64,000 nucleotides of DNA from Collinsella sp. (GCA_018380195.1 JAGZUC010000009.1:7722-71721); one strand, 5' to 3'; counted from the first letter of the stretch, positions 42,270 to 52,586 are shown. Translations and numbers: made by a program. The notes: generated by a model from the letters alone, not told the origin.

Positions 42270-44741
42270 ATGAAAAAGTACAATGAGCAGTGTCCAACAA
42301 ACGAAAGGCAAACAATGCGAGTCGAAACAACCGGAGTATGCAGAGGAAACTGGAAAATCTACCAGCAGTTTAAGATTGAAGGCATCCATAAAGGCTCCAG
42401 CGTAACAGCCCAAGCGGCTACAAACGACAACCGCTGCTTACCTTTATCCCTCCTAAAATTCCGGGACAATGGTTGTGACTCGAACTCATACGTCCTTGTA
42501 CTCCCCGATCCCGATGCCCGCACCATCAAAATTGAGTTTTGCGAAATCGGCCAAGACGGTCGTACCCTGAGCAGCGACTCCCTTTCGCTCAATTGCAAGA
42601 ACATCAAATGGGAGTCTCGCCTTAACTACAAAATTAAACCTGACATGTGCAGCAAACTCCGAAACTACGATGACGTTTCAGAGTTTGACATGGCAACGAT
42701 TGATTTCTGGCAGTGCATCGAAGATTCAAGCGACTATATCCTTAGGTGCACGGTGAGAACTCCTTATCGTAGCGACTCGCAAATCAAACTTCGTTGTTTC
42801 GATCGAACCCTTAATGAAGTTAATTTGAGCATCGTCAATTTCGGTTCGAATGTAACAAGCGTTGGATTTACGTCTGAGAAAAAGCAGCTTGAAACGCAGC
42901 TCTCAATTCGAATGCCAAAGGCGTTCGATCGTTACTACTTTGTTATTGACGATCAAAATCACCCATCATTAAGTGCATTTGACTGCTTAACACCCGATAA
43001 GTTAGGCTTGCTTCTTGAGGAGACCAACTTTCTCTTTACCCATGCGCAGTTTGACCCTGAATACCCCGAATGGTTCACGGAGCATAAGGCAACCATCGGC
43101 GCTCTGGAGAAGCAGAGAAAAATCGTCTTCAACAGTGCTCCGAAGTTCAGCATTATTGTCCCTCTATACAACACACCCATTTCGTTCTTTAACGATATGA
43201 CCGAATCCGTAAAAAACCAGTCTTATGCAAACTGGGAGCTCATCCTAGTTAATGCAAGTCCTGACAATCAGGAACTAAAGGTTCACGTTGAGCAGGAGAC
43301 GGCCCACGACAACAGAATTAAATCAATTAACCTTACCGAGAATAAGGGCATTTCCGAAAATACAAACGCCGGCGTTGCCATCGCTTCGGGTGATTTCGTT
43401 AGCTTCTTTGACCATGACGATATTCTTGAACCGGACTTGTTGTTCTCATATGCCGAGGCAATTGAAAACAATGATGACGTCGATCTTCTATATTGTGATG
43501 AAGATAAACTCATGCCCGATGGAAAGTTAGCGCAGCCGTTCTTTAAGCCGGATTTCAATATCGATCTGCTCAGAAACAATAACTATATCTGCCATATGCT
43601 TACCATCCGTAAGTCTCTGCTTGACACTCTAGAACCGAACACGAAAGAGTTCGATGGAGCGCAGGATCATAATCTGACTCTCCGCGCCGTGGAAAAGGCA
43701 AGGAAAGTTCATCATGTTCCAAAGGTTCTATATCACTGGCGCCTAAGCGAGACCTCCACCGCAGCAAATGCCGATAGCAAGCCGTATGCCACTATCGCAG
43801 GTATCAAAGCGGTCCAGAGTCATTTGGACAGGCTTGGGCTCAATGCGAAGGTCGAACAAGCGCGTCGTCCCTTTACATATAAAGTAACCTACGCTGTGCC
43901 AGATTCCCATCCACTCGTGTCAATTATCATTCCAACTAAAGACCACGCCGACATTCTGGACAACTGCATTACGTCAATTGTTGAGAAATCAACGTACGAT
44001 AATTACGAGCTTGTCATAATCGAAAACAACAGCACAGAAAAGGCGACGTTCGATTATTACGATAAGTTGCAAGCAAAATATCCTGACATCGTTCGTCTTG
44101 TAACTTGGGAACACGAATTCAATTTCTCCAAACTCATGAACTTTGGCGTTGCTCACGCCAAGGGCAACTATCTCTTGCTATTGAATAACGATACTGAGGT
44201 AATTACGCCCAATTGGATTGAGATAATGCTTGGCATCTGTGCACGTGAGGATGTTGGCGCAGTTGGTGCAAAACTCTACTATCCCGACAACACCATTCAG
44301 CACGCGGGCTTATGCGTCACTGGCGGCGTGGCTGGACATCTTTGCCAAAGCATGCCAAAGGATAACTGGGGCTACTTTGCACTCAACGATGCGCAACAAG
44401 ACTTCAGCGCCGTCACTGCAGCTTGCATAATGACCAAGCGTAGCGAATATGAGAAAGTCGGAGGTTTCACGGAAGAGCTTCAAGTTGCATTTAATGACGT
44501 TGACTTTTGCTTAAAGCTACGCGAGATCAACGACCTGATCGTATACACACCCGAAGTCGAGCTCTATCACTACGAGTCGATTTCTAGAGGCGTTGAAAAC
44601 AATACGGAGAAGCAGATTCGCTTCCACAAAGAGGTCGCATACATGAATTATCGCTGGGCAAAATACTATGTCGAAGGCGATCCGTACATTAACCCAAATT
44701 TCAGCGTGGGAGAACCCGGAAATCGCTACTATCATTTATAA
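42270..44741 (+). CDS. Large protein with two GT2 glycosyltransferase domains
   Basis: An 823-residue protein. Residues 1-270 are a mixed beta region without a clear family. Residues 290-500 hold a first GT-A domain (FSIIVPLYNTPISFFNDMTE, DxD in SFFDHDDILEPD). Residues 545-790 hold a second (LVSIIIPTKDHADILDNCIT, LLLLNNDTEVITPNW, AACIMTKRSEYEKVGGF). Tandem GT2 proteins of this kind extend rhamnose-rich or other surface glycans with two linkages. The ATG at 42270 has GAGG upstream; an ATG 15 codons later is an alternative. It diverges from rfbA, and its codon use is clearly more AT-rich. Confidence 0.88.
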   Translation: MKKYNEQCPTNERQTMRVETTGVCRGNWKIYQQFKIEGIHKGSSVTAQAATNDNRCLPLSLLKFRDNGCDSNSYVLVLPDPDARTIKIEFCEIGQDGRTLSSDSLSLNCKNIKWESRLNYKIKPDMCSKLRNYDDVSEFDMATIDFWQCIEDSSDYILRCTVRTPYRSDSQIKLRCFDRTLNEVNLSIVNFGSNVTSVGFTSEKKQLETQLSIRMPKAFDRYYFVIDDQNHPSLSAFDCLTPDKLGLLLEETNFLFTHAQFDPEYPEWFTEHKATIGALEKQRKIVFNSAPKFSIIVPLYNTPISFFNDMTESVKNQSYANWELILVNASPDNQELKVHVEQETAHDNRIKSINLTENKGISENTNAGVAIASGDFVSFFDHDDILEPDLLFSYAEAIENNDDVDLLYCDEDKLMPDGKLAQPFFKPDFNIDLLRNNNYICHMLTIRKSLLDTLEPNTKEFDGAQDHNLTLRAVEKARKVHHVPKVLYHWRLSETSTAANADSKPYATIAGIKAVQSHLDRLGLNAKVEQARRPFTYKVTYAVPDSHPLVSIIIPTKDHADILDNCITSIVEKSTYDNYELVIIENNSTEKATFDYYDKLQAKYPDIVRLVTWEHEFNFSKLMNFGVAHAKGNYLLLLNNDTEVITPNWIEIMLGICAREDVGAVGAKLYYPDNTIQHAGLCVTGGVAGHLCQSMPKDNWGYFALNDAQQDFSAVTAACIMTKRSEYEKVGGFTEELQVAFNDVDFCLKLREINDLIVYTPEVELYHYESISRGVENNTEKQIRFHKEVAYMNYRWAKYYVEGDPYINPNFSVGEPGNRYYHL

Positions 44742-44800
44742 AGTGTTAGCTTAATTCTGCGCTTTCTAATTTTAGCCTTATTAAAATGCGACTAATAGAT

Positions 44801-44832
44801 AAGGGAATCGAGGGTCAACCCTCGATTCCCTT
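44801..44832. terminator. Strong bidirectional hairpin between convergent genes
   Basis: AAGGGAATCGAGGG pairs perfectly over 14 bases with CCCTCGATTCCCTT around TCAA. It lies between the double glycosyltransferase (plus) and the choline-binding protein gene (minus). The T-run is short, but the stem is strong. Confidence 0.7.
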
Positions 44833-44932
44833 ACTATGAATAATTGCATTCCATACATGATATACAGTTAAGAAGCGTTTGTGATTCGATACACAAGCAG
44901 GCGTTGATTCCGCATGCTGGCCAGAATCCGCA

Positions 44933-46780
44933 TCATTCCAAAGGCGTATTTAAAACCCAGCCCCACTGTGGTATAGCGGTAGTGTGGTAGTAGTTCAGCC
45001 ACCAAGCAAGTGATGTTGTCCTGATGTAACCGATGTTATCCATAACCATACCGTTTCCGATATAAATAGCAATATGGCCCCAGCGGGCACCAGCACTTGT
45101 ATGAGTATGCGTAGGGACCGCAACGATCATTCCATCTTTAAGCTGAGATATATCTCGGCTGTAACACCAATTCCAGAACATGTCGCATGCGTCGCCGTTG
45201 GGATATGACCCCAGCACGGGGTAAAACACATGGCTAACCCACTCCGAGCACAGTCCCGCCCCAGGAGAAGGAACGCTATGGCAACGATTAACGATCTGGG
45301 ACTGCAAGGAGGCGCGCGCGGAGTGCTCAGGCTCCACCCAAGCACCTGAGGCATTAAAGAAATACTCGGAGTCTCCAATTCTGTTCCAGCCATTTACCAT
45401 TTGTCCAGAAGACATAAGGTAGTACCACGTTCCATCATCATCGAGGAACCAGCCAGTATTCATGGCTCCGGATTCGTTGTCGAGGTGATACCACCTACCG
45501 TCAATGAATCGCCAACCGCGCTGCAGAACCCCATCTGAGTCTGTGTAAAACCACACCTGTGCAGCTGAGGACCAATACCAGCCAGCGACAGGCTTTCCCT
45601 CGGGATCCCTGAGCTTAATTCCGCCCGCGCCGTCCTTGACGCCCGAAAGCACAATCGCACCACTGCTGCACGCATAATATACGTTTTCATCTTGTGAGAA
45701 GACCCAAGTGTTGCACTTTAATGCACCGCCGCTATCCGGATCCAAATAATAAATGGAGCCATTTACAGTTTGAAATCCTTCCAGCATGGCGCCATTATTA
45801 TTGGGGTCTAGCAAATACCAGCTAGAACCATTGTAAAACCACCCGGTACGAATCTCTCCCGATGCGTTGGAGCAATACCATGCCCCATCGTTAATAAACC
45901 AACCGGAGCTCATAGAACCGGATTCGGAAAAATGATACAAAGAGCCGTTAACAAGCCTAAAGCCCGTAGCCATTAATCCAGAAGGCTCAAGCCAGTACCA
46001 AGTATTGCCAAGGAGTAACCACCCGGTCTGCATAGCGCCCGAACTGTCCAAATAGTACCAGCTATCATCAATTAAAACCCAGCCGGTCTTCATTGAACCC
46101 GATGTCTCGTCAAGGTAGAACCAGCGCCCACCGGTGGCAGCCCATCCCTTCAAATGTGCACAGGAGTTAGAAAATAAATGCCAGCCATCGTTCAAGTATT
46201 TCCAGCCAGTAGTTGCATAACCTTCGGAATCAAAATAATACTCCGCCCCTCTAATGGACAGAAAACAGTTTGACGGCCAACCACCAGCCTCATATCTCCA
46301 CCACCATTTACCGTTTTGGTAGGCCCAAGAACCAGGAAGAGCGATGTTATTATCAGAGGAACGAACGATCTGGAACGACAGTTGAGAGGTAACGCCGGCG
46401 TAATTCCCTAGCCCATTCACTCTTATAGTGGCGCAGCCAGGGGCAACATTATCTGAATACGTGACTTCATAATCGATTCCGCTTGCTAGCACAGAACCGC
46501 TGGCAGTCAAAACAGAGACATCAGGAGTAATCACATCGCCAGTATATTCATATATCGACGAATCGATAGATGCTTTGAAATTATCGGAATCCAAAGTCAA
46601 ACGATCGCTACCTGATGTCCCAAATGCTTCCTGACCCGATTGAACCAAAGAGCCATCAGTGCCTTCAGCCACGCAATCTTCAGTTAATGAAAATGCGATT
46701 GCGGGCCATAAAAGAGAGATGAAACAAATAGATGTTAGACAAACCACGCTGATTAAACTCAGATGTCGATTTTTCATCAT
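44933..46780 (-). CDS. Choline-binding-repeat protein with a CHAP/NlpC-like hydrolase domain
   Basis: A 615-residue secreted protein. A signal peptide (residues 1-31) precedes an Ig/MBG-like domain (about 75-150, EYTGDVITPDVSVL, GLGNYAGV). Many tandem repeats of about 20 residues of the cell-wall/choline-binding type follow (GWVLIDDSWYYLDSSGAMQT, GWLLLGNTWYWLEPSGLMAT). The C-terminal 125 residues have a candidate catalytic cysteine in GLCSEWVSHVF and histidine in RWGHIAIYIGNGMVMDN, as in CHAP/NlpC-type peptidoglycan amidases. Such repeats bind phosphorylcholine on wall polymers, which fits the lic genes nearby. Confidence 0.85.
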   Translation of the reverse strand: MMKNRHLSLISVVCLTSICFISLLWPAIAFSLTEDCVAEGTDGSLVQSGQEAFGTSGSDRLTLDSDNFKASIDSSIYEYTGDVITPDVSVLTASGSVLASGIDYEVTYSDNVAPGCATIRVNGLGNYAGVTSQLSFQIVRSSDNNIALPGSWAYQNGKWWWRYEAGGWPSNCFLSIRGAEYYFDSEGYATTGWKYLNDGWHLFSNSCAHLKGWAATGGRWFYLDETSGSMKTGWVLIDDSWYYLDSSGAMQTGWLLLGNTWYWLEPSGLMATGFRLVNGSLYHFSESGSMSSGWFINDGAWYCSNASGEIRTGWFYNGSSWYLLDPNNNGAMLEGFQTVNGSIYYLDPDSGGALKCNTWVFSQDENVYYACSSGAIVLSGVKDGAGGIKLRDPEGKPVAGWYWSSAAQVWFYTDSDGVLQRGWRFIDGRWYHLDNESGAMNTGWFLDDDGTWYYLMSSGQMVNGWNRIGDSEYFFNASGAWVEPEHSARASLQSQIVNRCHSVPSPGAGLCSEWVSHVFYPVLGSYPNGDACDMFWNWCYSRDISQLKDGMIVAVPTHTHTSAGARWGHIAIYIGNGMVMDNIGYIRTTSLAWWLNYYHTTAIPQWGWVLNTPLE

Positions 46781-46921
46781 TTTTCTCTTCTCGCCAAATC
46801 AAATTAACCTTTGAATATCCAGATGCAGTCGACCCAGAGATGCAGTTCCCAAATTAATTAATATGCAAGACAACTCGCTTGATACGTTGCACCAGATAAA
46901 ACGATAAGACACTCAACATAG

Positions 46922-46946
46922 GGATTGTCTATTTGTTAGACAATCC
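46922..46946 (-). terminator. Possible hairpin after the DUF2304 gene
   Basis: GGATTGTCTA pairs perfectly with TAGACAATCC around TTTGT. It is in the 258-base gap between the DUF2304 gene and the choline-binding protein gene; no T-run follows. Nothing else is recognisable in the gap. Confidence 0.4.
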
Positions 46947-47038
46947 ACAACCAGCAGTCGAGCGCGATCAATGGTGCACAAACTTAGGAGCCCTAATGAG
47001 GGATAGCCGAAGGAACTGAATCAAACCATGTATTGAGC

Positions 47039-47392
47039 TCATTCATGATCAGACCTTTTCTCAAGCTCTTTTTCGAGCAGGGCAATCCTATGAGTAAGGT
47101 TTTTGATCGCCAAAACATGACGACTCGCGGCAACGCTAAGAGACAGAGAGATTGCAAGCAACAGCACGATTGCACCCAAAAAAAGGAAATTGGCCGGGTT
47201 GACAAACCCAATAGCTGTTGAGCAACTATAAATAATCTGAGGACATAAATCACAGATCAAGGCCGCCATACACATCAAAATCCACAGCAAAGAGTACTTA
47301 AGAAGCATCTTTCCGTTGGACACGAGACGTAAAACATAGACGAGGAATCCGCCGAAAAAGAGGGCCACACCAATCCTCAAAATAAGATTCAT
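47039..47392 (-). CDS. DUF2304 membrane protein
   Basis: A 117-residue protein with three membrane helices and a C-terminal coiled-coil tail (LTHRIALLEKELEKR), matching the DUF2304 family (LRIGVALFFGGFLVYVLRLV and NFLFLGAIVLLLAISLSLSV). DUF2304 proteins are usually encoded next to polyprenyl-phosphate glycosyltransferases and may be accessory subunits. Its ATG overlaps the stop of the GT2 gene by one base (TAATG). Confidence 0.8.
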   Translation of the reverse strand: MNLILRIGVALFFGGFLVYVLRLVSNGKMLLKYSLLWILMCMAALICDLCPQIIYSCSTAIGFVNPANFLFLGAIVLLLAISLSLSVAASRHVLAIKNLTHRIALLEKELEKRSDHE

Positions 47393-48138
47393 TATTTGTC
47401 TCCCCTATGAACCCAGCACACAAGGACAATGGCTAACGTAACCTTGACCATATAGTAGACGGAAGAGAAGCCCCCGATAGATGAACGTCCACCTTGGCGC
47501 TCATTCATCTTTACAGGCGCTTCCATAACGGGAAGACCAAGCTTCATAGCCAAAGCAATCGACTCTGGCTCCGGGTAGTCATCAGGATAACTCTTGCAGA
47601 ACAGGTCGATAGCATCTTTATTGCAGGCCCTAAAGCCAGAAGTGGGATCGGTGACCACCTTACCCGTAAGCAACTCGAGCAAAAATGAAAGCCACCTGAT
47701 TCCAACACGACGCATAAAAGTTGATTGAAAACCATCAGTCTCAACCAGAAATCGAGAGCCTATCGCCAAACTCGCACCGCTCTCAATCAGCTTTACAAGC
47801 TCAGGAATATAAGAAGGATCATGTTGGCCATCGCCGTCAACCTGAATGTCGATATCATAGCCAAATCTCTGGGCATATTTATGGCCCGCTTGGACCGCTC
47901 CACCGATACCAAGGTTCTGCGGCAGATCCAATATGTTGATACCATGCTCTCGACAAAGCTCAAGCGTTGTATCTTGTGAGCCGTCGTTGATTACGACATA
48001 GTCATAACCCGCAGCTTTTATAGCTGCAACGGTATTGAGAATGCACTCCTGTTCGTTATAGGCAGGAATTATTACGAGAACACGCAGATGTCCTTTTGAA
48101 CATGTCGTTGAAGTAAAAGACAATCGAGATTCATCCAT
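47392..48138 (-). CDS. GT2 family (polyprenyl-phosphate-type) glycosyltransferase
   Basis: A 248-residue GT-A enzyme without membrane helices: VLVIIPAYNEQECILNTVAA, DxD in QVDGDGQHDPSYIPEL, and FLVETDGFQSTFMRRVGIRW, TGKVVTDPTSGFRA. It resembles the DPM1-like transferases paired with DUF2304 in rhamnose-polymer loci. It is coupled to the DUF2304 gene downstream. Confidence 0.88.
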   Translation of the reverse strand: MDESRLSFTSTTCSKGHLRVLVIIPAYNEQECILNTVAAIKAAGYDYVVINDGSQDTTLELCREHGINILDLPQNLGIGGAVQAGHKYAQRFGYDIDIQVDGDGQHDPSYIPELVKLIESGASLAIGSRFLVETDGFQSTFMRRVGIRWLSFLLELLTGKVVTDPTSGFRACNKDAIDLFCKSYPDDYPEPESIALAMKLGLPVMEAPVKMNERQGGRSSIGGFSSVYYMVKVTLAIVLVCWVHRGDK

Positions 48139-48453
48139 TCCAAAAACAGTTGGCTCTTAGCGACGCCCAAAGAATTTGCGACTCTTACAGTCCAACGCAT
48201 AGCTTAACTCAGACTTAAGTTTACTGTATCCTGTCTAACCATTAGGAAGTTACATCTCAAGCTTAGATATTTAGCTTGCTCAACTAGGGCACACATGGAG
48301 TCCCCATCCATCACCGCAGGAAAAGGACCCCTTGCAGTTCTGCCTCAAATACGGGGCGCATGTCCTGAGCGAACCCTCAACGCCGTCCCATTCGATCCAA
48401 TCGAATCCAACTAATTGCCCACTCCTACTATAACCATGACCTATATCGCTAAT
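48139..48453. other. 315-base gene-free stretch
   Basis: No ORF of family quality is present. On the minus strand there is a decayed-looking frame (RTCAPYLRQNCKGSFSCGDG), which may be a coding remnant but which I cannot identify. A short inverted repeat ATTCGAT/ATCGAAT lies near 48388. A TAGACAGGATACAGT stretch at about 48235-48221 may be the promoter of the GT2/DUF2304 pair. Confidence 0.3.
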
Positions 48454-50445
48454 TTAGAAAAAACGGATATACAGAAGCTCGAACATCACAAAATACAGCA
48501 GCGCAAATGGAGCCCCGAGCATAAAGGCTGTAAATTTAGCCTTCACCTCCTCATCGCAGTAAATAGGGAACCTGAGCAATAGACAGGCAAAAGGTATTAT
48601 CAAAGGTATGAGATATCGCGCCTGAACACCCGCAACTGTCTGGCTTCCGACTCCTGTAAAAGCGATGTATAGAGCCAAAGCAACTAGGTAGCAAGTAGCA
48701 AGAACCAAGAATAGAGACCAAACAATTCCGCAACGGCTAAGCTTAATTTTAGTAACTTTTTCATTATCAATAATGCAAATAGCTTCAAACAACATGATGG
48801 GGAGATATGAAAGCCATGGGAACAGATTGGAGACGTCCCCAAGATAGGCCATATTCGTTGATATTGAATTGAGAAACGCCGGGGTCAGCATCGATCCAAA
48901 AACGAAATTCGAGATTACAGCTATAGTTCCAACCGGATTTGCAAGCACTCCCGTCGTTTGACCAGCCGTAGAGACTTCGGTGCCACCACGCGCATCAGAA
49001 ATGTTATTTACGACAGAAGAGAAGTATGGCGTCAAGAAAGATAAAATCATTATGGCGCAAACGAATATCGCGGTTCCAATCAAGATACGTCTTTGCTTGC
49101 TCGAAGTATATTTATTTGCAGGAATTAAAAGCGCAAGTCCGAATAATGGAAAATAAATCGCTTTAGCTGCAAATCCGACTGCAAAAGATAGTAGAAATCC
49201 GAAGAACGTTTTTGCAGAAATATCCTCTTCAGAAACAAGCATCTTCAACAAAAGAGCTGTTCCTAGCAAACTGAACGATATCACACAGGGATCATACGAG
49301 TAACTGGCTGCCATTAACACAGCAGACGGGAACAACGCAATACAAGTGAAAAGACATTTTCTGCAAGGGACTATACGAATTGCGATTCCACAGATAACTG
49401 CATACGCAAGTAAATTGAATATTTTTCCCAATGCAAATTTGATAGAAAATGGGAGATGAAGCAAGCGACCCAAACAAAGGCCGATAGATGAAGGAATGTA
49501 AGCGATTTTAGAAAGAGCCACACTATCAAAAGAATTAAAACGATCGATACCTTCAGCTATATCATTTTTATCAGTCTCTCTGACTAATTGTTCAACAGAG
49601 CCACGGTTAAACTCTCTTGTTTCATCTATTGGATACTTACCCAAAGATGCATCCAAACTAAAGCCATTCCCCATATAAAACTGCTCGACTATCATTCGGT
49701 CAGAATTTGTTATTTCAGCATTTGTGAGGTAGGAAAAACTGTTTGCATTTCCATAGTGGACCTCATCATCCCATGTCAGAAAATTTGTAACAGGGAAGCA
49801 AATAATTACGGATAGACCAATTGAGACAATGCATGCGAAAGCGAACAGTTCGGGCTTCAGATAAGAAATGCCCCCATTAATAGCAATCAACCCGATCAAA
49901 ACCGTAATGGGCAAAGCAGACGCGAACAACACCGTCTTTGACTTTTCGAGCGGAATGCCAATAAAAGCGATTAAAACAGCAAAGCCAACAAAAACCGCCA
50001 AAAAAAAGAAACACTTCTTAGCATCAGTTTTCTTAACCGAGGTTACGAAGCTCTTCACCAGGCCATAGCAAAGCTCAATGCCCTGGAACGCTAAAACTAA
50101 ATGAAAGCATATAACAAGACCTGCGATATTCCATGCACCAAGATCGAAGGGGCCAAACGTCTTCGCGCCAGCCAATATGATGAAAACTAGCAGAAAGCTG
50201 CTGAGGATGCTGGACGCGACGAGGACGGTTATCTGACGAATAGCGCCACCGCTCGACTGTGATTTCGGTTGCAAATATAAGCACGCAACAGCAACGACAT
50301 CGCAAAAGAGTTCAAGAATGAAAAGATTTAAATTCTTATAGTGCAACGATGTCGCGACAGCTAACAAAAGAAGTCCCAGCCCAAAGATGGCAAGCGCGTA
50401 CTCGCTTTTCTTAATTGCAGGATTATTCAAAACGTGCATCTCCAA
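48454..50445 (-). CDS. DUF2142 polytopic membrane protein
   Basis: A 663-residue protein with about 12-13 membrane helices. The large extracytoplasmic loop begins after FPVTNFLTWDDEVHYGNANS; the D-E-x-H segment there is the DUF2142 and GT-C-like hallmark. DUF2142 proteins are common in surface-glycan loci and are thought to be membrane glycosyltransferases using polyprenyl-phosphate sugars. The frame starts at TTG 50445; an ATG two codons on is possible. It is AT-rich and lies in a run of glycan genes on the minus strand. Confidence 0.75.
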   Translation of the reverse strand: MEMHVLNNPAIKKSEYALAIFGLGLLLLAVATSLHYKNLNLFILELFCDVVAVACLYLQPKSQSSGGAIRQITVLVASSILSSFLLVFIILAGAKTFGPFDLGAWNIAGLVICFHLVLAFQGIELCYGLVKSFVTSVKKTDAKKCFFFLAVFVGFAVLIAFIGIPLEKSKTVLFASALPITVLIGLIAINGGISYLKPELFAFACIVSIGLSVIICFPVTNFLTWDDEVHYGNANSFSYLTNAEITNSDRMIVEQFYMGNGFSLDASLGKYPIDETREFNRGSVEQLVRETDKNDIAEGIDRFNSFDSVALSKIAYIPSSIGLCLGRLLHLPFSIKFALGKIFNLLAYAVICGIAIRIVPCRKCLFTCIALFPSAVLMAASYSYDPCVISFSLLGTALLLKMLVSEEDISAKTFFGFLLSFAVGFAAKAIYFPLFGLALLIPANKYTSSKQRRILIGTAIFVCAIMILSFLTPYFSSVVNNISDARGGTEVSTAGQTTGVLANPVGTIAVISNFVFGSMLTPAFLNSISTNMAYLGDVSNLFPWLSYLPIMLFEAICIIDNEKVTKIKLSRCGIVWSLFLVLATCYLVALALYIAFTGVGSQTVAGVQARYLIPLIIPFACLLLRFPIYCDEEVKAKFTAFMLGAPFALLYFVMFELLYIRFF

Positions 50446-50542
50446 CTAAAGACAAAATCGAATAGGGTAAGACGACAATAACAAATTCGGGTCTTAGATC
50501 CAACTTCACTCAAAAGCTAAGTAAAAGCCAGCCAAGTATCAC

Positions 50543-51688
50543 TTAGCGAATACAAAACGCCTTCTCGACATCTATAGCAGTGGCGTCCCAGCTATATCGA
50601 TTTTCAACAAGAGCCCTAGAGTTTCGAGACTGAAGGGAAAGAAGCCTTCGATCATCAAATAGCCTGCATAATGCTAAAACCACCTCATCAGATGACATGG
50701 ACTGAATTATCGTGCCGTAGCTATCATCTGGAATAAGCTCGCGCGCGCCTCCCACATCTGTTACAACAGCAGGCGTTCCGCAGGCTGAAGCCTCAAGAAG
50801 TACCGTTGAAAAGCCTTCGGAACGAGTTGGAAGACAAAGCACATCTGCTTGCTGAAGTAAGGAGGAAATGTCCTCTGTGTTACATCTCCCAAGCCAAAAC
50901 AGGTCAGACGAACAGGCTTCCTTGACCTCATTAGCAAGTGGACCATCCCCTGCGAGAACAAAGCAAATATCACGCTTGGTAATATCTTTTGCGCGAGCCG
51001 CCTCAATAATTGAATTAATTCCCTTTTCAGGAATAAGCCGCCCGACAAAAGCTACAACCAAGGATGACTGAGGGATACCTAATTCAGATCGAAAATCTCT
51101 CCCCGAAGAAATACTCCTATAGAATGAGGCATTGATTGAGTTTGATATTACGCCCTTTGCAGCGATATTAAAGTGTTGGAGCCATTCAACGCTTTTAGAT
51201 GAAATCCCATAGAAATCAGGTTTAAACGACTTTACACGATCCGTAATCCAATCCTCATATCGGCGCACAAAAAAATCAAGGAACGGCTGATTGAAAGAAA
51301 GATACGCTGAACCGTGGTCGAGAACGACGGCCTTGATGTTATGATTCGCGGCAAAATTCAGCCCTTCGATTGAGAGAGGAAAAAGTCTCGTGTTTATAAG
51401 TACGCCGTCCCACTCATAATCATCAAGGCTTTGCAGGAGCCGGTAATAATCGCTGGTTTTTTTGGGAAGAGGAAGCCTTCCATCAAGCAATGAAATACAT
51501 GGAAGCCGAATTATCTCGAGACCGTTTTCGACTGAATGACCAGCTCCTACGCGCATTGAATCATTAGTAACGATAACCACCCTGTCGCCGCGGGCAGCTA
51601 GGGCATGAGCGAGACCATCGACAAAATTACCAATTCCGCTAAGTTGCGGGTGATAATGGTGGGTGAAAATACAAATAGAAGAACTCAT
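50543..51688 (-). CDS. GT4 family glycosyltransferase
   Basis: A 381-residue GT-B enzyme. The N-terminal domain begins ICIFTHHYHPQLSGIGNFVD. The C-terminal nucleotide-sugar domain has VVAFVGRLIPEKGINSIIEA, GDGPLANEV and LPTRSEGFSTVLLEASACGT, the E-x7-E motif of GT4. No membrane segment is seen. The ATG at 51688 has GAGGTT upstream. It probably adds one sugar to the lipid-linked glycan in the cytoplasm. Confidence 0.92.
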   Translation of the reverse strand: MSSSICIFTHHYHPQLSGIGNFVDGLAHALAARGDRVVIVTNDSMRVGAGHSVENGLEIIRLPCISLLDGRLPLPKKTSDYYRLLQSLDDYEWDGVLINTRLFPLSIEGLNFAANHNIKAVVLDHGSAYLSFNQPFLDFFVRRYEDWITDRVKSFKPDFYGISSKSVEWLQHFNIAAKGVISNSINASFYRSISSGRDFRSELGIPQSSLVVAFVGRLIPEKGINSIIEAARAKDITKRDICFVLAGDGPLANEVKEACSSDLFWLGRCNTEDISSLLQQADVLCLPTRSEGFSTVLLEASACGTPAVVTDVGGARELIPDDSYGTIIQSMSSDEVVLALCRLFDDRRLLSLQSRNSRALVENRYSWDATAIDVEKAFCIR

Positions 51689-51721
51689 TACATAACCTCA
51701 TCTGGTAAAGATTTCATATCC

Positions 51722-52582
51722 TTAATTCTGCGCAGTCCAGACTTCACCATCCCCAAAGTCAAGCAGAAGAGGAAGATGGGTATGTCGATTTTCCGGCGCC
51801 GGAATTTTCTCCCATTCGCCATACATCGTTGTAAGATATTTTTCCGTCATACGAGGAACGGGGAATTCACTGCCTTCGAAAACCGCACTGCTCAGAGGGA
51901 AAATCTCTGAAATAGGCACTGGCGCCATATTCGGCCAGCTTAACGTCAGACAGTAATCAGAGACCTCACCCGTATTTGAGTCGGCAATACAGGAGTCGAA
52001 CAAATCCTGGTAAGAGCATGCGCCTCGAGAAACCAGTCGTTCCACCACATGCATAGCAGAACAACCAAGTTGCTCGAGTTGACCAATGAACCCTTTATGG
52101 GGAACAACAATGGAAGAAGAGTGATATAAATAGGCTCTTTTCTGTGCAATTGATGCAGTTCGGACTTGCTTTGCACGAAGGCGTTTATCTGTATAGAGCT
52201 GGTCATATGGAAAGATGTCGACAAAAATGCCCATCGAACTGGAAGCCTCTCGAGCCTCCTGATTCTCGAAGCGAGTTCCATCGCGATACACCTTAGCAAA
52301 CATCGCAGCATAGCCAATAGTATTCCGCGATGTATGGAGCGAATATCCTTCCGGTAAACCATCCTCGGCTAAAGAGCAAAAGCGGTCATAGTCTGAACGC
52401 ATCATTCCGATATCTATATCATCATCCCAAGGGATAAACCCCCTATGACGCATTGCTCCTAAACATGTTCCGCCATCAAGCCACCACCTGATGCCGTGCT
52501 TAGAGCAGAATGCAGCGACAACCTGAAGGATATCCAATTCAGTGTTTTGAAGCTTTAATAGCGCGTGAGCTTTAGACATCAT
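51722..52582 (-). CDS. LicD-family phosphotransferase
   Basis: A 286-residue protein with the LicD core GIRWWLDGGTCLGAMRHRGF and IPWDDDIDIGMMRSDYDRF, the latter with the metal-binding aspartates. Characterised LicD proteins transfer phosphorylcholine from CDP-choline to sugars of teichoic acid or LPS. The open frame is longer, but the ATG at 52582 is chosen. It lies four bases after the flippase stop and has GGAAAAGAGA ahead. With licA, licB and licC functions encoded 7-10 kb away, it probably decorates the glycan made here. Confidence 0.88.
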   Translation of the reverse strand: MMSKAHALLKLQNTELDILQVVAAFCSKHGIRWWLDGGTCLGAMRHRGFIPWDDDIDIGMMRSDYDRFCSLAEDGLPEGYSLHTSRNTIGYAAMFAKVYRDGTRFENQEAREASSSMGIFVDIFPYDQLYTDKRLRAKQVRTASIAQKRAYLYHSSSIVVPHKGFIGQLEQLGCSAMHVVERLVSRGACSYQDLFDSCIADSNTGEVSDYCLTLSWPNMAPVPISEIFPLSSAVFEGSEFPVPRMTEKYLTTMYGEWEKIPAPENRHTHLPLLLDFGDGEVWTAQN

Positions 52583-52586
52583 CGGC

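Noticed and set aside
46993..47253. An 86-codon ORF overlapping the DUF2304 gene
   Set aside because: It overlaps a better-supported membrane protein coupled to the upstream glycosyltransferase.
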